Positions 41,408-49,324 of a DNA stretch of 64,000 nucleotides are shown here, one piece after another. How positions within the stretch are numbered: position 1 is the first letter of the stretch; each line of letters starts with the position of its first letter. The notes below the pieces were generated by a model. The model made no database searches. It saw only the letters and a list, made by a program, of their open reading frames with translations, and was not told where the DNA came from. Source of the DNA: Hyphomicrobium sp. (lineage in GTDB: Bacteria; Pseudomonadota; Alphaproteobacteria; Rhizobiales; Hyphomicrobiaceae); the NCBI GenBank assembly GCA_002928735.1, contig PERL01000014.1, positions 1-64,000 on the forward strand, given 5' to 3'. The translations under genes were made by a program, and so were the position numbers.

Positions 41408-42094
41408 TCAGGCGGGGAGGCGGCGGCGATAGGAGAAGGCATGGCGGCGGTCATTGCGGACGGCGCTGGCCTTACAGCCTTTTCGATTGGCGCAGGCGCG
41501 GCTGCGGCCTTCGAGGACGCTAGGCCCGGCCGTCTCCGCGAATGGGCCGCCGACACCGGCGCAGACGGCCAACCGTTCTAAGTCTGGTTGGCGGATGCCC
41601 AGTTCGTGGAGTTTGCGCAGGGTAGCTGCGAAGTAGGCGAGGTTGCTGCCGGCTTTGCCGCGTGCGGCGCGGATTATTGCGGCGCGACGCGCCAAGGGCA
41701 GGCTGCCTGCGAAACTGGGGTGACCGGTTTCGGCGATGTACGTGAGGACGTTGACGGTTTCGGGTTGGCCGGGCCCGGAAAGCTCGGCCCGAACGGTGGC
41801 TTCGCGATAGACGCCGTAAATGAGTTCGCGGGCGTGCAGGTAGGCGCGGACGGCGGGGGCGTCGTGGTCGGCGACGCGGAAGGCGATGCCGTCGCAGGTG
41901 CCGCCGCGGGCAAGGCCGAGGACCAGGCCCGGGCGTTCCTGAGTGCCGCGGTAGTGAAGCGAATAGATGCAGAAGGCGCGCGCATAGCCGTCGAGGCGGG
42001 CGCGGCGGGCCTCGACGAAGGGAAAGCCCGGCTGCCACATGAGAGAGCCGTAACCGAAGACCCACAGGGTCCGCGTGTCCGGCCGCGCGCTCAC
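41408..42094 (-). CDS. ChaC-like gamma-glutamylcyclotransferase
   Basis: Predicted 228-residue enzyme that would degrade glutathione to 5-oxoproline and Cys-Gly. VFGYGSLMWQPGFPF is the substrate loop of the family, YSLHYRGTQERPGLVLGL is typical of ChaC, and the catalytic Glu is likely in HARELIYGVYRE. A 40-residue Arg-rich C-terminal tail is less conserved. GTG 42094 overlaps the tyrC stop by 4 bases, making it the last gene of a hisC-tyrC-chaC operon. Confidence 0.88.
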   Translation of the reverse strand: MSARPDTRTLWVFGYGSLMWQPGFPFVEARRARLDGYARAFCIYSLHYRGTQERPGLVLGLARGGTCDGIAFRVADHDAPAVRAYLHARELIYGVYREATVRAELSGPGQPETVNVLTYIAETGHPSFAGSLPLARRAAIIRAARGKAGSNLAYFAATLRKLHELGIRQPDLERLAVCAGVGGPFAETAGPSVLEGRSRACANRKGCKASAVRNDRRHAFSYRRRLPA

Positions 42095-43050
42095 GCTTTT
42101 TCGTCTTCGTTCTTGGAGGTGGCGGGTGCCGGAGTGCGGCCGAAGTTCGGCGCGGGCGTATCCTGGCCGGCTTGAATAACGCCGCGGCGGATGGAGCGGG
42201 CGTCGGAGAAGAGCTTGTGCAGCGTGTCGCCGTCGCCGAAGCGGATGGCGCGCTGGAGGGCCGTCAGGTCTTCGGAGAAGCGGCCCAGCATTTCGAGGAC
42301 TGCGTCTTTATTGTTAAGAAAGACGTCGCGCCACATGACGGGGTCGGAGGCGGCGATGCGGGTGAAATCGCGGAAGCCGCCGGCGGAAAACTTGATCACT
42401 TCGCTGTCGGTGACGCGCTCTAGGTGGGCGGCGGTATTGACGATGTTGAAGGCGATCAGATGCGGCAGATGCGAGGTGATGGCGAGGACCAGATCGTGGT
42501 GATCGGGTGCCATGATCTCGACGTTGGAGCCGAGCTTTTGCCAGAACACTTTCAGTTTTTCGACGGCGGCGGCATCGGTGCCCGCTTCCGGCGTGAGGAT
42601 GCACCAGCGGCCGTCGAAGAGTTCGGCAAAGCCGGATTCAGGGCCCGACTGTTCCGTGCCCGCGATCGGGTGGCCGGCGACGAAGTGGACGCCGGCAGGA
42701 ACATGGGGGGCGACATCGCGGACGATTGAGCCTTTGACGGAGCCGACATCGGTGAGGATCGCGCCGGGTTTTAGCGCCGGGGCTATCTCCTTGGCGATGG
42801 GACCGCAGAGGCCCACAGGCACGCAGAGGATGACGAGGTCGGCCCCGTCCGCTGCTTCGCGCGCGGAGGCGTAGCCCTGATCGATGATGCCGAGCTTAAG
42901 GGCGGTCGCGACGGTTGCTGGTGTGCGCGCCGAGCCGACGATGGATTTGGCGAGGCCGGCGCGGCGGGCGGCGTGGCTGATCGAGGAGCCGATCAGGCCG
43001 ATGCCGATCAGCGCGATGCGTTCGAACATGGGGACTACGGCGGCGGTCAT
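42091..43050 (-). CDS. tyrC: Prephenate/arogenate dehydrogenase family protein
   Basis: Predicted 319-residue NAD(P)-dependent enzyme of tyrosine synthesis, oxidising arogenate or prephenate. IALIGIGLIGSSISHAARR is the dinucleotide turn, DVGSVKGSIV and FVAGHPIAGTEQSGPESG are family signatures, and ITSHLPHLIAFN carries the catalytic His segment. ATG 43050 overlaps the last base of the hisC stop (TGATG). The linked hisC product is an aromatic/histidinol-phosphate aminotransferase, which supports the arogenate route (inference). Confidence 0.93.
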   Translation of the reverse strand: MTAAVVPMFERIALIGIGLIGSSISHAARRAGLAKSIVGSARTPATVATALKLGIIDQGYASAREAADGADLVILCVPVGLCGPIAKEIAPALKPGAILTDVGSVKGSIVRDVAPHVPAGVHFVAGHPIAGTEQSGPESGFAELFDGRWCILTPEAGTDAAAVEKLKVFWQKLGSNVEIMAPDHHDLVLAITSHLPHLIAFNIVNTAAHLERVTDSEVIKFSAGGFRDFTRIAASDPVMWRDVFLNNKDAVLEMLGRFSEDLTALQRAIRFGDGDTLHKLFSDARSIRRGVIQAGQDTPAPNFGRTPAPATSKNEDEKA

Positions 43051-44153
43051 CACGCGGCCTTTTGCTGGAAGGCTGCGAGTGCGGCGATGACGGCGCGGTT
43101 TTCTTCGGCGGTGCCGATGGTGAGGCGCAGGCAGTCGGGCAGGCCGTAGCTGACGACGCGGCGCAGGATTATGCCGCGAGACTTGAGGAACTCGTCGCAG
43201 GCGGCGGCGCCCTTCGCGGCATCGGAGGGGAAGTGGATGAGCAGGAAGTTCGCCACGCTCGGTGTGACGCACAGGCCCAGCTTTTCGATTTCTGTTTGCA
43301 GCCAGCCCAGCCACTCGTCGTTGTGGGCGACGGCAGCTTCGGTGTGGGCGTGATCCTCCATGGCGGCGGCGCCGGCGAGGATGGAGGGCGTTGACATGTT
43401 GAAGGGGCCGCGGATGCGGTTTAGTGCATCGGCGATGTCGGGGGGGCAATAGCCCCAGCCAATGCGGAGGGCTGCGAGGCCAAAGATCTTGGAGAACGTG
43501 CGCGTCATCACAGTGTTGTTCGTGGTGGCGACGAGTTCGATGCCGGCCTCGTAGTCGTTGCGGCGCACGTATTCGGCGTAGGCGCCGTCGAGCACGAGCA
43601 CGACATTGCCGGGGAGGCTCGCGCGCAGGCGGCGGACTTCGCCGATCGGCAGATAGGTGCCGGTCGGGTTGTTGGGGTTGGCTAAGAAGACCATGCGCGT
43701 TTTCGGCGTCACCTTGGCGAGGATCTTGTCGACGTCGGCGGTGAGGTTGGTTTCATCCGCGACGACGGGCGTGGCACCGCAGGCCAGGATGGCAATGCGA
43801 TAAACCAAAAAGCCGTGCTGGGTGTAGATCGCTTCGTCGCCCGGGCCGAGGTAGGCGTGGGCGAGCATGGTGAGGATTTCATCGGAGCCAGCACCGCAGA
43901 CGATGCGCGCGGGATCGAGGCCGTAGCGCTTGCCGATGGCTTGGCGCAGGTGCGTTGCCTGGCCGTCCGGGTAGCGCTCCAGATCCAGGCCGGCCGACTT
44001 GTAGGCCGCAACCGCCGCCGGGCTCGGTCCGAGCGGGGTCTCGTTTGACGAGAGTTTGATCGGCTTCACGCCGCCGGGGACCGTGCTCTCGCCGGGCACA
44101 TAGGCCTCGATGGCGAGAACGCCGGCACGGGGGGTAGGGATAGAGGCTGACAT
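43050..44153 (-). CDS. hisC: Histidinol-phosphate aminotransferase (may also act on aromatic acids)
   Basis: Predicted 367-residue PLP enzyme. [56 protein letters not shown] and the PLP-lysine region [19 protein letters not shown] are standard HisC features. ATG 44153. It leads a translationally linked operon with tyrC, so in addition to histidine synthesis it may transaminate prephenate or phenylpyruvate, as known for HisC homologues in tyrosine operons. Confidence 0.93.
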   Translation of the reverse strand: MSASIPTPRAGVLAIEAYVPGESTVPGGVKPIKLSSNETPLGPSPAAVAAYKSAGLDLERYPDGQATHLRQAIGKRYGLDPARIVCGAGSDEILTMLAHAYLGPGDEAIYTQHGFLVYRIAILACGATPVVADETNLTADVDKILAKVTPKTRMVFLANPNNPTGTYLPIGEVRRLRASLPGNVVLVLDGAYAEYVRRNDYEAGIELVATTNNTVMTRTFSKIFGLAALRIGWGYCPPDIADALNRIRGPFNMSTPSILAGAAAMEDHAHTEAAVAHNDEWLGWLQTEIEKLGLCVTPSVANFLLIHFPSDAAKGAAACDEFLKSRGIILRRVVSYGLPDCLRLTIGTAEENRAVIAALAAFQQKAA

Positions 44154-44346
44154 CGGGCGTCACTTTTGGGCTGGGGCCGCCCGCCGGGCGGCATCGGGGC
44201 CGATTGATAGGTGTGGCCGGGCCAGGAATCAAAGGAAGATTTAGCGATCCGGGCGGCGGATGATCAGCATTCATAGATCAAAAGCACATCCCAGATAGAC
44301 TTGCATGAGCCTGCCGCCGCCCACGGCACGCGGCTTCAGAGGTCAA

Positions 44347-44922
44347 ATGGCAATGTCACGAGCGAAAAACTTCTCCTACCAGATTCATAAGGGCATTGCC
44401 GGCGCCGTTGCCTGGGGCTTCATTTCGGTAATGTCGATACTTTTTATCGTAGCGTATCTGACAACCCCGAACCGGGGGTCAGACCCCGTGGCCGCACCCT
44501 TTTGGTTTATTCTTGGGCCGATGATCTTTCTGGCGATGTTTGCGGGATCGCTTCATTTCATCGTCGAACGACGACCGCGCATTGTGGTCGACGACCAAGG
44601 GATAACCGATTTTCGCATCTCGGATCATCGGATACCGTGGTCAGCCGTCACGAATTGGTACGTTGCCTATGCGCGCGGCGTGCCGACCTTTATGGTCCTG
44701 AAAATCGATCCTCACTCCCATTGGTACCGGGAGCACCAAGCGGCTGTGTTCTCCGATCGGCGCAGATTTGCCCGATTTGCTGCCGCCCGCCGTTATAGCA
44801 CTTTCCCGCCAGCGCCTCCTCGCATCACCCTGCCGCTCATCGGGCTCGCCAAAAGCTGCCTGATCAACGAGGTTAGCGCCCGGCTGTCGCACCGCGCTTC
44901 GGATTCTGCCCCAGCCGCTTGA
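44347..44922 (+). CDS. Membrane protein of unknown function (PH-like domain)
   Basis: Predicted 191-residue protein with two hydrophobic segments (about residues 20-42 and 52-73). A cytoplasmic domain follows in which RIVVDDQGITDFRISDHRIPWSAV resembles the bacterial PH-like domain of STM3941-type proteins. ATG 44347 follows AGAGG with short spacing and is preferred over ATG 44305. It stands alone between hisC and metX. No function can be assigned. Confidence 0.7.
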   Translation: MAMSRAKNFSYQIHKGIAGAVAWGFISVMSILFIVAYLTTPNRGSDPVAAPFWFILGPMIFLAMFAGSLHFIVERRPRIVVDDQGITDFRISDHRIPWSAVTNWYVAYARGVPTFMVLKIDPHSHWYREHQAAVFSDRRRFARFAAARRYSTFPPAPPRITLPLIGLAKSCLINEVSARLSHRASDSAPAA

Positions 44923-44960
44923 CGCCACCGGCAAGGCTCCGATAGTTTCCGGCTCTGAAC

Positions 44961-45012
44961 TCGTGGTGATTTGGCCGGCCGGCTTGCAGCCACGTTAAAC
45001 AACTCGCTAAAG
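44961..45012 (+). ncRNA. SAM-II riboswitch upstream of metX
   Basis: The stretch matches the alphaproteobacterial SAM-II (metA motif) aptamer closely: CGTGGTGATTTG, then GCCGGCCGGCTTGCAGCCACG, then TTAAACAA and CGCTAAA (quoted in parts). Helix P1 is CGTGG (44962-44966) with CCACG (44990-44994); the loop and the downstream GCTAAA form the H-type pseudoknot that binds S-adenosylmethionine. Known members control metA/metX, and metX starts at 45128, so SAM feedback on methionine synthesis is expected. Confidence 0.93.
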
Positions 45013-45040
45013 GGCCGCGCGCTCCCGGTTAACGGATGGG

Positions 45041-45084
45041 CCCGGCCATGAGGCAGGGCGATCCGGCCGGGATTTTTCGTTTTT
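45041..45084 (+). terminator. Intrinsic terminator in the metX leader (probable attenuator)
   Basis: CCCGGCC (45041-45047) pairs with GGCCGGG (45065-45071), followed by ATTTTTCGTTTTT. Lying between the SAM-II aptamer and metX, it is the likely expression platform, ending transcription when SAM is abundant. The hairpin and T tract are seen; the coupling to SAM binding is inferred. Confidence 0.75.
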
Positions 45085-45127
45085 GGCCCCCGGATGACCG
45101 GCGGCCAGAGTTGGAAGACGCGCCGTT

Positions 45128-46327
45128 ATGCCTGTCCGAGACACCCCCATCGATGTGACAGCCCGCCAGCAAGCGCAGGCGGATGCGGCGGCGCGTCAGG
45201 TCATCAATCCGCAAAGTCTGGTCGTGCGCTTTCCGGCGAGCGAACCGCTGCGCCTCGACAGCGGGCGGGAGATCGCGCCGCTGACCATCGCTTATCAGAC
45301 CTACGGCACGCTCAACGCCGACAAGTCGAACGCCATTCTGATCTGCCATGCGTTGACGGGCGATCAGCATGTCGCCAACGAACATCCGGTGACGGGAAAG
45401 GGCGGATGGTGGGCGACGCTGGTGGGGCCGGGCAAGCCTGTGGACACCGACCGGTTCTTCGTCATCTGCGCGAATATTCTGGGCGGCTGCATGGGTTCGA
45501 CGGGGCCTGCCTCGGAGAATCCCGCGACGGGTCGGCCATATGGCGTGGAGTTTCCCGTGATCACCATTGGCGATATGGTGAAGGCGCAGGCGCGCCTCGT
45601 TGATTACCTCGGGATCGATCAGCTGTTCTCCGTCATCGGCGGCTCGATGGGCGGCATGCAGGTGCTGCAGTGGTGCGCGCGCTACAAAGAGCGGGTGCTC
45701 ACGGCGATGCCGATCGCGACGGCGCCGTGGCATACGGCACAGAACATCGCCTTTCACGAGGTGGGGCGGCAGGCGGTGATGGCCGATCCCGATTGGCAGG
45801 GCGGCGCCTACTACGGCACGGCGTCACGTCCGGCGCGCGGGCTCGCCGTGGCGCGCATGGCCGCGCACATCACGTACCTGTCGGAGAAGGCGTTGCAGGA
45901 TAAGTTCGGGCGCGGGTTGCAGAACCGCGACCAGCATTCGTTTTCGTTCGATGCCGACTTCAAGATCGAGAGCTATTTGCGGCATCAGGGATCGACGTTC
46001 GTCGACCGGTTCGATGCCAACAGCTATCTCTACATCACGCGCGCGATGGACTACTTCGATCTGGAAGCGGAATACGGAAAGCTCGCCAATGCATTCACCG
46101 GCACCAAGACGCAGTTCTGCGTCGTCTCGTTCACGAGCGATTGGCTTTATCCGACGCGTGATAACAAGGAGATCGTGAAGGCGTTGAACGGCGTGGCGGC
46201 GAACGTGTCGTTCGTGGAGATCGAGAGCGACAAGGGGCACGATGCGTTCCTGCTCGACGAAGAGGTGTTCTTTGCGACGGTGCGCGGCTTCCTCAATGCT
46301 GCTGCTAAGAAGCGAGGCATCGCGTGA
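45128..46327 (+). CDS. metX: Homoserine O-acetyltransferase
   Basis: Predicted 399-residue alpha/beta hydrolase-fold enzyme that acylates homoserine for methionine synthesis. [11 protein letters not shown], the nucleophile elbow [14 protein letters not shown] (catalytic Ser), the Asp in FTSDWLYPT and the His in [10 protein letters not shown] form the triad and surroundings typical of MetX. The length is normal. It is preceded by an SAM-II riboswitch and an attenuator-like terminator. Its stop overlaps the metW GTG by 4 bases. Confidence 0.96.
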   Translation: MPVRDTPIDVTARQQAQADAAARQVINPQSLVVRFPASEPLRLDSGREIAPLTIAYQTYGTLNADKSNAILICHALTGDQHVANEHPVTGKGGWWATLVGPGKPVDTDRFFVICANILGGCMGSTGPASENPATGRPYGVEFPVITIGDMVKAQARLVDYLGIDQLFSVIGGSMGGMQVLQWCARYKERVLTAMPIATAPWHTAQNIAFHEVGRQAVMADPDWQGGAYYGTASRPARGLAVARMAAHITYLSEKALQDKFGRGLQNRDQHSFSFDADFKIESYLRHQGSTFVDRFDANSYLYITRAMDYFDLEAEYGKLANAFTGTKTQFCVVSFTSDWLYPTRDNKEIVKALNGVAANVSFVEIESDKGHDAFLLDEEVFFATVRGFLNAAAKKRGIA

Positions 46328-46986
46328 GTGATAGCCCCGGTCAACGCGCGCAGGATTTCATCATCGCCGACCGTCCGGTTCGCGCTGACCATCGCCTCAT
46401 CGCGGAAATGGTGGCGCCGGGCTCGCGCGTGCTCGATGTGGGTTGCGGCGACGGCGCACTGTTGGAGTTGCTCATTTCGGAAAAGAACGTCGACGGACGC
46501 GGCGTCGAGATTTCGCGCGACAACGTGAATGCCTGCGTGGCGCGGGGGTTGTCCGTGATCCAGGGGGACGCGGATCAGGACCTGTCTGGATATCCAGATA
46601 AGGCATTCGACTACGCGGTTCTGTCGCTCACCATACAGGCGACGCGGCAGCCGAAGGTTGTTTTGGAAAATCTGTTGCGGATCGGGCGGCGGGCGATCGT
46701 ATCGTTTCCGAATTTCGGGCATTGGAAGATCCGGACCGCGCTGCTCTTCACCGGTCGGATGCCGCGCACGCCCAACCTGCCGGAAACCTGGTTCGACAGT
46801 CAGGATTCGCATCTTTGCACGATCAAGGATTTCTCCGATCTCGTAACGATCCTTGATGCGGAAGTGGAAGACGCGGTGGCGTTCAACAGCCGCGGACAAC
46901 GGCTCGCGATTAAGAACTCGCTGTCCTTGCAGAATTTGCTTGGCGAAAAGGCGGTGTTTTTGCTGGCGCCGCGCGGTCAGCGGTGA
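46324..46986 (+). CDS. metW: Methionine biosynthesis protein MetW
   Basis: Predicted 220-residue methyltransferase-fold protein that works with MetX in homoserine acylation. [17 protein letters not shown] is the SAM-binding-like motif, and [20 protein letters not shown] plus [11 protein letters not shown] and [13 protein letters not shown] are MetW signatures. GTG 46324 lies within the metX stop. Its 3' end overlaps the opposite-strand methyltransferase gene by 77 bases. Confidence 0.94.
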   Translation: MSDSPGQRAQDFIIADRPVRADHRLIAEMVAPGSRVLDVGCGDGALLELLISEKNVDGRGVEISRDNVNACVARGLSVIQGDADQDLSGYPDKAFDYAVLSLTIQATRQPKVVLENLLRIGRRAIVSFPNFGHWKIRTALLFTGRMPRTPNLPETWFDSQDSHLCTIKDFSDLVTILDAEVEDAVAFNSRGQRLAIKNSLSLQNLLGEKAVFLLAPRGQR

Positions 46987-47707
46987 GCGGTTGCTTCCGG
47001 ATGGTCACCAGTTCGCGGAGTGCGCGCACGGCGGCGCGTTTACCGCCGATGGGGGCCATGACTTCCTTGCGCGCTTCAACGAGAAGCACGCCTCCGAAGC
47101 CCGGCCAGAGCTTTTGACCGACGCGCTCCCAGACGGCGGCAGATTTCAAGATCATGCGATTGTTGACAGGCGGCATGTGCAGCGCCGTTCCCCACGATAC
47201 CGGCGTGAACAAGTTTTCGAGCAGCAGACGCTCGAGCTGCGAGCGGCTGTAGGGGCGGCCGTGACCGAACGGTGTGGCGTCGATGCGGGCCCAGACACTG
47301 CGCCGGTTGGGCGCGACAATCAGGAGGCGGCCTTCGGGAACGAGAACGCGCCAGACCTCTCGCAGGAGTGTTGCGGGGCGGTCGGTCGCTTCGAGGCTAT
47401 GGACGAGCAGCAAGCGGTCGACGGAATTGTCGGGGAGCGGCAGTTGGCGATCTTCGACTAGCACACTGAGCAACGGGCCGGCGGATGGCCAAACGAGGGC
47501 GCCTTGCGTTTCTGGCATCAAGGCCGCGATGCGCGTGGAGTCCTGGCGGAAGGGGCCGACATAGGGGACGCCGTAACCGAGCCCCACGAGCATTCCACCG
47601 CGGACGCCGCGCCAGCGCGCGCGTACTTCGCCACCGACGATCCGCCGGACCGTGAGGCCGAGCGGCGACTGGTAGAAATCCCTCAAATCGACGACGTCGA
47701 GATCCAT
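46910..47707 (-). CDS. SAM-dependent methyltransferase (putative)
   Basis: Predicted 265-residue class I methyltransferase-like protein. It starts MDLDVVDLRDFYQSPLG, followed by a weakly conserved glycine loop (LVGLGYGVPYVGPF). LPLPDNSVDRLLLVHSLE and LREVWRVLVPEGRLLIVAPNRRSVWAR are the usual strand 4-5 region. The last 40 residues are basic and of low complexity and overlap metW tail-to-tail. It diverges from gloB, the next gene to the right, suggesting a glyoxalase-linked neighbourhood. The substrate is unknown. Confidence 0.82.
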   Translation of the reverse strand: MDLDVVDLRDFYQSPLGLTVRRIVGGEVRARWRGVRGGMLVGLGYGVPYVGPFRQDSTRIAALMPETQGALVWPSAGPLLSVLVEDRQLPLPDNSVDRLLLVHSLEATDRPATLLREVWRVLVPEGRLLIVAPNRRSVWARIDATPFGHGRPYSRSQLERLLLENLFTPVSWGTALHMPPVNNRMILKSAAVWERVGQKLWPGFGGVLLVEARKEVMAPIGGKRAAVRALRELVTIRKQPLTADRAAPAKTPPFRQANSARTASS

Positions 47708-47888
47708 GTGGCTCCAGCGGCAGGATGCGTCCGGGGCGGGGCGCGGAAGACTAGTATAGCGCTAATCGTGCACGGATTCGTGCAATCGCGTTTCCGCGCG
47801 GCCCCTCATTGAACTTGGCAGTTGCGGCAGCTACTCTCTCCCTTCCTCCTGAACGACCATCCGACGTCTCATCCGGCGAAATCGCAGC

Positions 47889-48656
47889 ATGTCCGCACTG
47901 GAAATTCACGTTTTTCTCTGCCGAAAAGATAATATCGGCGTGCTTGTGCATGCTGAAGACGGCACGACGGCTGCTATTGATGCGCCTGATGCCGCCGCCA
48001 TTCTGGCAGCCCTGGCCGAGACCGGATGGTCGCTGACGCACATTCTCGTCACGCACCATCACGGCGACCACACGGCGGGCAATCTGGAGCTGAAAGAGAA
48101 GACCGGTTGCCGGATCATCGGGCCGCGCGGGGAAGCGGCGCGCATTCCCGGTATCGACGACGCGGTGGATGACGGCGAGAGCTTTCTACTCGGGGGACAT
48201 CGGGTCGAGGTGATCGGTACGCCCGGGCACACGATGGGGCACGTGACCTATTTCATGCCGCAGGACCGGGCGGCATTCGTGGGTGATACGCTGTTCGTGA
48301 TGGGTTGTGGGCGGGTGCTCGAAGGCAATCACGAGATGATGTGGCTTTCGCTCAGCCGGATTGCCTCGCTGCCGGGGAATACACGCATCTACTGTGGGCA
48401 CGAGTACACGATCGCGAATGCGCGGTTCGGGGCCACAATCGAGCCGGAGAATGCTCTGTTACGGCACCGGTTGGAAGAGGCGGAACAGAGGATTGCCGAC
48501 GGTCAACTCAATGTACCGACGCTGCTCGATCAGGAACTGCAAACCAACGTTTTTCTTCGTCCGCACAATATTGCAACGCGGCGGCGCTTGGGGATGGGGG
48601 CGGTGGCGGATTGGCGCGTGTTCGGCGAATTGCGCGAGCGGAAGAACAAAGCATGA
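47889..48656 (+). CDS. gloB: Hydroxyacylglutathione hydrolase (glyoxalase II)
   Basis: Predicted 255-residue metallo-beta-lactamase-fold enzyme hydrolysing S-D-lactoylglutathione. The metal motif THHHGDHTAGN, the third His in GTPGHTMGHV, the bridging Asp in FVGDTLFVMGCGR and the His in YCGHEYT are all present, as are FLRPHN and the C-terminal RELR region. ATG 47889. Its end overlaps two ATG codons (48653, 48656) that are out of frame with the cupin gene behind. Confidence 0.95.
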   Translation: MSALEIHVFLCRKDNIGVLVHAEDGTTAAIDAPDAAAILAALAETGWSLTHILVTHHHGDHTAGNLELKEKTGCRIIGPRGEAARIPGIDDAVDDGESFLLGGHRVEVIGTPGHTMGHVTYFMPQDRAAFVGDTLFVMGCGRVLEGNHEMMWLSLSRIASLPGNTRIYCGHEYTIANARFGATIEPENALLRHRLEEAEQRIADGQLNVPTLLDQELQTNVFLRPHNIATRRRLGMGAVADWRVFGELRERKNKA

Positions 48657-48687
48657 TGCGGTCGGCTATTCCGCCGAGGCCCAGCAG

Positions 48688-49101
48688 TTGATCGAGACGC
48701 TGGGGCTGCTCCCTCATCCCGAAGGTGGATTCTACCGGGAGACGTTTCGCGATCCAGCGACCGACGCTTCGGGCCGGGCGCGGTCGACGGCGATCTATTT
48801 TCTGCTGCTCGCCGGCCAGGTGTCGCGGTGGCACACGGTCGATGCGGTGGAGATGTGGCATTGGCATGCGGGTGCGCCGCTCGAATTGGGGCTGGCCGAG
48901 CCGGGGCGGCCTGCCATCCGGGTTATGCTGGGGTTTGATCCAGCGGCAGGTCTGCTGCCCCAAGCGGTCGTGCCGACGGGGTGGTGGCAGCAAGCGCGCA
49001 GTACGGGCGCGTGGACGCTGGTGGGGTGCACGGTTGCGCCGGGGTTCTCGTTTGACGGCTTCGTGCTGGCACCAGAGGGCCGCGAACCGCCGCTCCCCTG
49101 A
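48688..49101 (+). CDS. DUF985 cupin family protein
   Basis: Predicted 137-residue cupin: LIETLGLLPHPEGGFYRETF is the conserved start of DUF985 proteins, with STAIYFLLLAGQVSRWHTVDA and EMWHWHAGAPLEL as the first cupin motif and GWWQQARSTGAWTLVGCTVAPGF partly quoted as the second. TTG 48688 with GAGG upstream is the only nearby start in frame. ATG 48653/48656, at the gloB stop, read out of frame and end at 48691. So the gene uses TTG or has suffered a one- or two-base shift. The enzyme role is unknown. Confidence 0.72.
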   Translation: MIETLGLLPHPEGGFYRETFRDPATDASGRARSTAIYFLLLAGQVSRWHTVDAVEMWHWHAGAPLELGLAEPGRPAIRVMLGFDPAAGLLPQAVVPTGWWQQARSTGAWTLVGCTVAPGFSFDGFVLAPEGREPPLP

Positions 49102-49324
49102 GCCTGCAACTGCCATTTGTCCGCGGCCGGAGCGGTTGGCGGGGCGAATTGTGGCGGGCAGACTTTTCCACCACTAAATGGATTGAGGATGAAGGCTTAA
49201 ACCCTTGATCTGCATAAGCGTTTTTGGCGCTCCCGAATGTGGGGACTCTGCATCCTTGCCGCTCCAATCCGACTCATCAAGAGTGAGCCGCAACACATTG
49301 ATTCGCCTAACGGGGGTTGCAGAT

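Noticed and set aside
42091-43449. A 452-codon extension of tyrC running through hisC
   Set aside because: It is an out-of-phase open stretch across hisC. The ATG at 43050, overlapping the hisC stop, begins the real protein.
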